This document shows, in pieces, positions 59,427-64,000 of a DNA stretch of 64,000 bases. Position numbers and translations under genes: made by a program. This DNA is from Brevibacillus porteri (GTDB taxonomy: Bacteria; Bacillota; Bacilli; Brevibacillales; Brevibacillaceae), in contig NZ_PXZO01000065.1 of the NCBI RefSeq assembly GCF_003013475.1, forward strand, positions 1 to 64,000, given 5' to 3'. The notes beneath the pieces were generated by a model. It was not told the origin of the DNA and made no database searches. It saw only the letters and a list, made by a program, of their open reading frames with translations. The first letter of the stretch is position 1. Every line of letters begins with the position of its first letter.

Positions 59427-60224
59427 ATGCAAAACATGAGACATATTTTCAGTATTTTTGCCGACTACCTGAGCCAGTACTTCAAGACGAGACTTGCCTA
59501 TCGAACAGATTTTATCGGTGATTTTGTGTCCAATCTAGTTTCTGAGCTGATCAATCTCATCTTTATTATTGTCGTGTTCACGCATGTTCCTTTGATGGGG
59601 GATTGGACGCGTGATGAGATTATCTTTATCTATGGTTTCTTTTTGGTTCCGTACGCGTTGTTCTCGATGTTCTTCGGCTTTTGGGACTTCAACGAACGGT
59701 ATATCATTCGGGGCGAGATGGATCGCATCCTGACGAGACCGATTCACAATCTGGCACAGGTATGCCTCGAGTCGATTGCGCCAGACCGCATTTTTGGAGT
59801 CATAACCGGGATCATCATCATGGGGTATGCTGCCATTCAACTCGATTTGTCGTTTTACTGGTACGACGTGTTCATCTTTATCGGGCTCTCAATCAGCGGG
59901 GCACTGATTTACGGTGGCGTGTATACTGCAATTGCTGCGGTTAGCTTCTTTTCTGACTCGAGGACAGGGATTGCCCCGATGATCTACAACATCCAGCAAT
60001 ATGGGCGCTATCCGGTAGACGTGTACAACAAAGCTATTCGCTTTGTGCTCACCTACGTGCTGCCGTTTGCCTTCGTGGGTGTTTATCCGGCAGCTTACTT
60101 TTTGCGCAAGGAAGTTTGGTACACGTATGCCGCAATGACTCCGGTAGTGGCTATCATCTTTTTCGGGATCGGACTGATCATCTGGAACTGGGGAGTTACG
60201 AAATATCGGGGAGCGGGTTCTTGA
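59427..60224 (+). CDS. ABC-2 exporter permease, subunit 2
   Basis: The 265-residue membrane protein has about six helices, with a polar N-terminus (DYLSQYFKTRLAYRTDFIGD). It is typical of COG3694 permeases that partner COG4587 subunits. GGAGGG lies about 7 bases before the ATG at 59427. It is last in the exporter operon. No strong plus-strand terminator is seen directly after it. Confidence 0.9.
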   Translation: MQNMRHIFSIFADYLSQYFKTRLAYRTDFIGDFVSNLVSELINLIFIIVVFTHVPLMGDWTRDEIIFIYGFFLVPYALFSMFFGFWDFNERYIIRGEMDRILTRPIHNLAQVCLESIAPDRIFGVITGIIIMGYAAIQLDLSFYWYDVFIFIGLSISGALIYGGVYTAIAAVSFFSDSRTGIAPMIYNIQQYGRYPVDVYNKAIRFVLTYVLPFAFVGVYPAAYFLRKEVWYTYAAMTPVVAIIFFGIGLIIWNWGVTKYRGAGS

Positions 60225-60292
60225 TTATTTATCATTCGACCTCGCTGTGGTAATATTGGATGTAACGAGATCTACAAGCATAAAGTAAAAAA

Positions 60293-60320
60293 GACCGTTC
60301 CGGCGGCAACCGGAACGGTC
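60293..60320 (-). terminator. Terminator of the holin-like toxin transcript
   Basis: A perfect 11-base stem, GACCGTTCCGG/CCGGAACGGTC, is followed on the minus strand by TTTTTTAC. On the plus strand no T-run follows, so it mainly serves the toxin mRNA. That gives the mRNA a 3' untranslated region of about 110 bases. Confidence 0.82.
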
Positions 60321-60334
60321 GGTACAATAGGAGC

Positions 60335-60416
60335 TTCCCACATAGGGGTGCGGCTCAAATCTGGGTGTGAAATAGACCGCTGAGGTGCGAACTCAAGGGC
60401 GGTCTATTTCTTTTTG
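60335..60416 (+). ncRNA. Predicted antisense RNA antitoxin
   Basis: A TACAAT -10 at 60323-60328 with a poor -35 would start an RNA near 60335. It would end at a hairpin AATAGACCGC/GCGGTCTATT (60371-60409) followed by CTTTTT. The RNA would be wholly antisense to the toxin 3' region and overlap the last 13 bases of its coding sequence. This is the TxpA/RatA type I layout. The promoter is the weakest part of the case. Confidence 0.5.
60371..60416 (+). terminator. Terminator of the predicted antisense RNA
   Basis: AATAGACCGC pairs with GCGGTCTATT, followed by TCTTTTT on the plus strand. It reaches into the end of the opposite toxin gene. Confidence 0.75.
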
Positions 60417-60499
60417 GTCAAGGTAACAACCAAGCCGATTAAAGCGACCAGGAACAACCCAAACTGGAAAAGCAGTCCGAGTGTTTCATTCGTTACCAC
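60404..60499 (-). CDS. Holin-like type I toxin peptide (31 aa)
   Basis: GTG 60499 with GGGGGTG 6 bases upstream opens a 31-residue frame: VTNETLGLLFQFGLFLVALI followed by GLVVTLTKKK. It has one membrane helix and a Lys-rich tail, the layout of the putative holin-like toxin family (TxpA/Fst-type) common in Bacillus and relatives. Just upstream, GGCCTCACCCCC at 60501-60512 can pair with GGGGATGAGCC at 60521-60531, burying the ribosome binding site. That is a usual safety feature in type I toxins. Overexpression would be expected to depolarise the membrane. Confidence 0.7.
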   Translation of the reverse strand: MVTNETLGLLFQFGLFLVALIGLVVTLTKKK

Positions 60500-60680
60500 A
60501 GGCCTCACCCCCTTTCAAATGGGGATGAGCCGCGACCACCCTTGAGGAGCCGATTCTATTGTACAAGCGAATGATAGCATGAAAATGCTCTCTAGTTAGC
60601 AAGTGTCTTTTTTTATTCGTTATTCGCACTAAACTCATCGGAAAAATAAACAAAAAGTGTCGAGCTGGCAGTTTCCTCTA

Positions 60681-60708
60681 TTGTCAAATCAAAAAACAGC
60701 AGTATAAT
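60681..60708 (+). promoter_or_regulatory. Sigma-A promoter of ribU
   Basis: TTGTCA at 60681-60686 and TATAAT at 60703-60708 are 16 bases apart, about 20 bases upstream of the FMN riboswitch. Confidence 0.7.
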
Positions 60709-60726
60709 ATGCTGTATACAACTACA

Positions 60727-60880
60727 CATTCCTTCGGGGCAGGGTGAAATTCCCGACCGGCGGTGATCATGCTTTGTGCATGTTAAGCCCGCGAGCCTCC
60801 CGAGCTGCAAATAGCGACGGAGTGCAGGATCTGGTGTGATTCCAGAGCCGACAGTACAGTCTGGATGGGAGAAGGATGAC
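60727..60880 (+). promoter_or_regulatory. FMN riboswitch (RFN element) of ribU
   Basis: CCTTCGGGGCAGGGTGAAAT, then CCCGACCGGCGGT, later AGCCCGCGAGCC, and near the end GATTCCAGAGCCGACAGTA and GTCTGGATGGGAGAAGGAT are the conserved RFN blocks in order. FMN binding should terminate transcription at the hairpin 60998-61036. Confidence 0.95.
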
Positions 60881-60997
60881 GACAGTACGTTTATCACACG
60901 TGCTTGTTTGCCTGTGCAAACGGGACGGGAACGTAGAGGCCAGCCCTCTTGTTTCTTGTACCTTTTATTTGCGCACGGTTTTGTCATACGCTTGCAA

Positions 60998-61036
60998 ATG
61001 CCCTGTGGAACTTATAGCCACAGGGTTTATTCTGTT
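60998..61036 (+). terminator. Riboswitch-controlled terminator of ribU
   Basis: CCCTGTGG pairs with CCACAGGG, followed by TTTATTCTG, between the RFN element and ribU. Confidence 0.75.
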
Positions 61037-61114
61037 TGTGTAACAAAACGTGTGAGCCTACAACGACTGTTGCCATTCCTCAAGAAGGAGTAGAAAAATG
61101 AGGAGATGGTAAAC

Positions 61115-61726
61115 ATGAAAGAAACAGCGCTGCATTCTTCGCGTACACGTGCAACCCAAAAGCTGGTGACGATTCCCATGCTGGCGGCCGTTGCATTTAT
61201 TCTGCAGTATCTCGAGGTTCCTGTTCCGCTGATGCCAAGCTTTTTGAAGCTGGACTTCAGTACACTCCCGGCATTGATCGGGGGACTCATGTACGGACCT
61301 GTAGCTGGCGTTATTATCGAGGTACTAAAAAATACATTGCACATGCTCTTCAAAAATACAGACGGTCTGTTGATCGGTGAGCTCGCAAACGTCGTAGCAG
61401 GATCAAGCTTTATTTTTGCGGCTGTCTACATGCAGCGTCTCGGCCAAGGCAAAAAAGGCTTCCTGACTGGTCTTGCTCTGGGAACGCTGTTGATGACGAT
61501 TGTCATGGCTGTGGCAAATGCATATGTACTGTTGCCTGCGTACGCTGTGCTTTATCAAATGCCGATTGAACAGCTTTTGACCATGTTCAATGCGACAAGT
61601 ATCTGGTCCTTGGTTCTGTACGGAATCGTACCATTCAATCTCTTCAAAGGTGTTATGATTTCAGTGGTCGCGTATCCGATCTACGTGAAGCTCGGCTCCA
61701 GAATCGCTGCGCGTACCAACAATTGA
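61115..61726 (+). CDS. ribU: Riboflavin transporter RibU (ECF S-component)
   Basis: This is the membrane subunit that binds riboflavin for ECF-type uptake. The 203-residue protein has six helices and the family features VPLMPSFLKLDFSTLPAL (around 40-57, substrate contact region) and KNTLHMLFKNTDGLLIGELA. It starts at ATG 61115 (GAGGAG 9 bases upstream) rather than ATG 61106. It is controlled by the FMN riboswitch, so uptake is shut off when FMN is plentiful. Confidence 0.94.
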   Translation: MKETALHSSRTRATQKLVTIPMLAAVAFILQYLEVPVPLMPSFLKLDFSTLPALIGGLMYGPVAGVIIEVLKNTLHMLFKNTDGLLIGELANVVAGSSFIFAAVYMQRLGQGKKGFLTGLALGTLLMTIVMAVANAYVLLPAYAVLYQMPIEQLLTMFNATSIWSLVLYGIVPFNLFKGVMISVVAYPIYVKLGSRIAARTNN

Positions 61727-61751
61727 CAACCACGATGTGACTCGCTAATAT
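61723..61751 (+). promoter_or_regulatory. Sigma-A promoter of the proS T-box transcript
   Basis: TTGACA at 61723-61728 overlaps the ribU stop codon. With a 17-base spacer it is followed by TAATAT at 61746-61751. It separates proS control from ribU although no strong terminator lies between them. Confidence 0.7.
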
Positions 61752-61769
61752 GTTTAGTTAATAGATAGT

Positions 61770-62004
61770 CACAAAAGGCTATGAAAGGACCCGCAGCTAT
61801 TCCCCGTGACAGAGAGTCGGCCCTAGTCTGGAAGGCTGATACGTAAAGGATAACTGCACCCCATCCTGAAGCCGCTGGTGAAGAGCTTAGCCGGATGCCC
61901 ACCGTTATCGGGTTATCGAGAGGACTATGGCTATGCTGTAGTCAATCAGGGTGGTACCGCGGAAGTTAATCCTCCGTCCCTTTTTGGGATGGGGGATTTT
62001 TTGC
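61770..62004 (+). promoter_or_regulatory. T-box leader of proS (proline)
   Basis: The T-box core AGGGTGGTACCGCGG lies at 61948-61962, with AGAGAGTCGG and GGAAGGCTGA stem I motifs upstream. A CCC or CCT proline specifier lies in the segment GCACCCCATCCTGAAGC. The terminator AATCCTCCGTCCC/GGGATGGGGGATT ends in a T-run at 62004. Uncharged tRNA-Pro should allow readthrough. Confidence 0.88.
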
Positions 62005-62037
62005 ATTTTACGTAAGATCAAAAAGGAGCGTAGACGG

Positions 62038-63504
62038 ATGAAAGAGGACAAAGCGTTTGTAAAAGAAATTACACCGCAATCGGTGGATTTTTCGCGTTGG
62101 TACATCGATGCCATTAAAAAGGCGGATTTGATGGACTACACACCGGTACGCGGCTGCATCGTGTTCAAGCCGGATGGCTTTGAGCTCTGGGAGCGAATTC
62201 AAGAGGCGATGAATAAGCGCTTCAAAGAGACAGGACATCGCAATGCCTATTTCCCGATGCTGATACCCGAGTCCTTCTTTCAAAAAGAAAAAGAGCATAT
62301 CGAGGGCTTCAATCCAGAGTTGCCTTGGGTAACAGAGGCTGGGGGCGAGCCGCTAGAGGAAAAGCTCGCGCTACGTCCAACCTCCGAAACGATCATCGGA
62401 CATATGTACAGCCAATGGATTCAGAGCTACCGCGACCTGCCTGTATTAATCAACCAATGGGCAAACGTTTTTCGTTGGGAAAAGCGGACGATGCCGTTCT
62501 TGCGGACATCGGAATTTCTCTGGCAGGAAGGCCACACGGCACATGCGACAGAGGAGGAAGCTCGTCAGGAAACGATGCAAATGCTGGAGATTTACCGAGA
62601 GGTCGTCGAGCAGGAGCTGGCCATTCCGGTTTGGAAGGGACAAAAAACACCAAGTGAACGCTTTGCTGGTGCTGTCGACACGTATTCCATTGAAGCGATG
62701 ATGAAGGATGGCAAAGCAGTGCAAGCGGGTACCTCGCACTATTTGGGCGATAAATTCGCGCGCGGCTTTGAAATCAAGTTTTTGGATCGTGACAATCAGT
62801 TCAAGTACGTTCACACCACATCATGGGGAACCTCTACGCGACTGATTGGTTCGATGATCATGGTTCATGGCGATGACCGTGGTCTAGTGTTGCCGCCTCG
62901 CATGGCTCCGACACAGGTTATTATGATCCCAGTCGGTCCGATGAAGCTGCGCGAGAAAGTCATGGAGGCGTTTGATCCACTCTTTGACGAGATCAAGGCC
63001 GCAGGAGTGCGTGTCCGTGCTGATCTTCGTGAAGAAACACCAGGCTGGAAGTTCAATGAGTGGGAAATGCGCGGGGTTCCTCTGCGTCTGGAGCTCGGCC
63101 CACGCGACGTGGAAAATGGTCAAGTCATTCTGGCTCGACGTGATACAGGGGAGAAGGTGACGGTTTCACTTGAAGGTATCGCGCAAACAGTTGTTCAACT
63201 GTTGGAAGAGATTCAGCAACATATGTTCCAAAAAGCACTAGCCTTCCGTGATGAGAACTCACATTTGGGGATCGATACACTGGAGCAACTGTCCGCTCAT
63301 ATTGCCAAAAGCGAGAGCGAAAACAAGCTGAGTGGATGGGTGTTAGCTGGCTGGTGTGGGGATGATGCTTGTGAATCGAAGATCAAAGAGGAAACCAAGT
63401 TCACCTCTCGCAACATCCCGTTTGAGCCTCCTGTACGAAAGACAGCCTGCATTTGCTGCCGTAGAGAGTCACAGCATAGCGTCTGGTTCGGACGGGCGTA
63501 TTAA
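62038..63504 (+). CDS. proS: Prolyl-tRNA synthetase, archaeal/eukaryotic-like (type 3)
   Basis: It charges tRNA-Pro with proline. The 488-residue class II enzyme has motif 2 (FRWEKRTMPFLRTSEFLWQEG) around residue 145 and motif 3 (HGDDRGLVLPPRMAP) around residue 280. The anticodon-binding domain spans about 290-390 and the zinc-binding-like C-terminal domain about 400-488 (WCGDDACESKIKEETK, CICCRRES). It lacks the YbaK-type editing insertion of the bacterial type. The start ATG has AAAAGGAG upstream. Bacilli often carry both types. This copy may be the regulated second enzyme. Confidence 0.94.
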   Translation: MKEDKAFVKEITPQSVDFSRWYIDAIKKADLMDYTPVRGCIVFKPDGFELWERIQEAMNKRFKETGHRNAYFPMLIPESFFQKEKEHIEGFNPELPWVTEAGGEPLEEKLALRPTSETIIGHMYSQWIQSYRDLPVLINQWANVFRWEKRTMPFLRTSEFLWQEGHTAHATEEEARQETMQMLEIYREVVEQELAIPVWKGQKTPSERFAGAVDTYSIEAMMKDGKAVQAGTSHYLGDKFARGFEIKFLDRDNQFKYVHTTSWGTSTRLIGSMIMVHGDDRGLVLPPRMAPTQVIMIPVGPMKLREKVMEAFDPLFDEIKAAGVRVRADLREETPGWKFNEWEMRGVPLRLELGPRDVENGQVILARRDTGEKVTVSLEGIAQTVVQLLEEIQQHMFQKALAFRDENSHLGIDTLEQLSAHIAKSESENKLSGWVLAGWCGDDACESKIKEETKFTSRNIPFEPPVRKTACICCRRESQHSVWFGRAY

Positions 63505-63506
63505 TC

Positions 63507-63554
63507 AAAAAAAGGGTGTGTCCACGCTTCGGCGGCAGGGCACACCCTTTTTTC
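63507..63554. terminator. Bidirectional terminator after proS
   Basis: AAAAAAGGGTGTG pairs with CACACCCTTTTTT. The minus-strand HAD gene ends at 63557, so both convergent genes use it. Confidence 0.92.
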
Positions 63555-63556
63555 AT

Positions 63557-64000
63557 CTAGCGTCTGAGTATCCAATCGGTAAAAGCGTGCACATCCGTAA
63601 AGTGGTAGTCAGGCTCGGGATCGAATTTTCCCGACTTTTGTGTAACCAAAAGCCAATCCACACCGACTGTTCGCAAACCAGCGGCTCGACCAGCTAACAC
63701 GTCAGCATCACTGTCACCTACGAAAATGGTTTCTGCAGGCGTAGCACCTAGCTGTTGCATAGCGGTAAAAATACCTTCTGGATGAGGCTTTGGATGTGTG
63801 ACCTCATCCCCTGTGATCACGACGGAAAAATACGAATCTAATCCCCATTCTCGAAGGGAGATGTCAGCGCTTTTCCGTCCTTTTCCTGTTACGATTCCCA
63901 TTTGGATACCTGTCGAGTGAAGTTCGTCGAGCATGCTTCGGATATTGTCAGGGTTTTGTACGCGGGAGTGTTCATCTGTGTATACACGATAAAAATGAGC
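63557..64000 (-). CDS. HAD-family hydrolase, phosphoglycolate phosphatase/PpaX-like (5' end outside the window)
   Basis: The frame is open to the window edge, so the N-terminal part with the nucleophilic Asp lies outside. Visible are the end of the cap (YRVYTDEHSRVQNPDNI), motif II IVTGKGRKSADIS, motif III lysine in THPKPHPEGI, and motif IV VGDSDADVLAGRAAGL. This is the C1-cap HAD plan of phosphoglycolate phosphatases and pyrophosphatase PpaX. Which of these it is cannot be fixed without the N-terminus. Confidence 0.82.
   Translation of the reverse strand, partial: AHFYRVYTDEHSRVQNPDNIRSMLDELHSTGIQMGIVTGKGRKSADISLREWGLDSYFSVVITGDEVTHPKPHPEGIFTAMQQLGATPAETIFVGDSDADVLAGRAAGLRTVGVDWLLVTQKSGKFDPEPDYHFTDVHAFTDWILRR

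Noticed and set aside
1..64000. tRNA, rRNA and CRISPR arrays
   Set aside because: I saw no cloverleaf-type tRNA gene, no rRNA signature and no regularly spaced repeats. The T-box GGTACC motifs are leader elements.

Overview
The window looks like chromosome from a Gram-positive, spore-forming relative of Bacillus, most likely Brevibacillus. This is an inference from protein resemblance, strong GGAGG-type ribosome binding sites, frequent TTG/GTG starts, four T-box leaders, FMN and c-di-AMP riboswitches, and Bacillus-like gene sets (lia operon, fabL, ygaC-ygaD, yneF, comER, yugP, prpE). I found no rRNA, tRNA or CRISPR array. Two regions are clearly richer in AT and look accessory: the first 1.1 kb and about 42.9-52.3 kb.

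Layout. 0.1-1 kb: an SF0329-type small protein and a frameshifted small gene. 1.1-8.6 kb: rlmD, a terminal-inverted-repeat element, ilvA under an isoleucine T-box, a YhfH-like zinc-ribbon protein, bioY under a BirA operator, and a cytochrome P450. 8.8-11.8 kb: a two-component system and an NlpC/P60 wall hydrolase under a c-di-AMP riboswitch. 12.1-16.6 kb: a lia-type envelope-stress operon (LiaI-like, PspA/LiaH, an extra phospholipid-methyltransferase-like enzyme, LiaF, LiaS, LiaR). 16.8-21.5 kb: prpE, an amidase, yneF, and a LysR/MFS divergent pair. 21.5-25 kb: two tandem leucine T-boxes ahead of leuA, a nest of inverted repeats, and a TauE/SafE permease. 25.2-28.8 kb: sodA, a LigB-type dioxygenase, an ECF41-type sigma factor with an AhpD-like partner that carries a near-perfect ECF41 promoter, and a NimA-like flavin protein. 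28.9-35.7 kb: a DUF457 membrane hydrolase, mutY, a HAD phosphatase, a run of tiny YrzI-like ORFs, and a chemoreceptor. 35.8-42.9 kb: fabL, GNAT, ygaC-like nucleotidase, ygaD-like ABC exporter, two MFS pumps, and an FMN-type oxidoreductase.

43.3-51.8 kb is the most unusual part: an orphan contractile-injection-type effector module. It holds a VgrG-like spike, three uncharacterised proteins (one resembling Imm11, one possibly an adaptor chaperone), a DUF4280 PAAR-like tip, and a second VgrG fused to a C-terminal EndoU/CdiA-type RNase toxin with its immunity gene. A decayed second spike-toxin fragment ending in a colicin E3-like RNase motif, with a putative immunity gene, follows. Each immunity gene is followed by the same short direct repeat and a terminator. 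No sheath or tube genes are visible.

52.3-64 kb returns to core genes: a beta-hydroxyacid dehydrogenase, comER, a yugP-like protease, a 46-residue small protein, hemL/gsaB, a PP2C-like phosphatase, an ABC-2 exporter operon, a holin-like type I toxin with a predicted antisense RNA, ribU under an FMN riboswitch, proS under a T-box, and a HAD hydrolase cut by the window edge.
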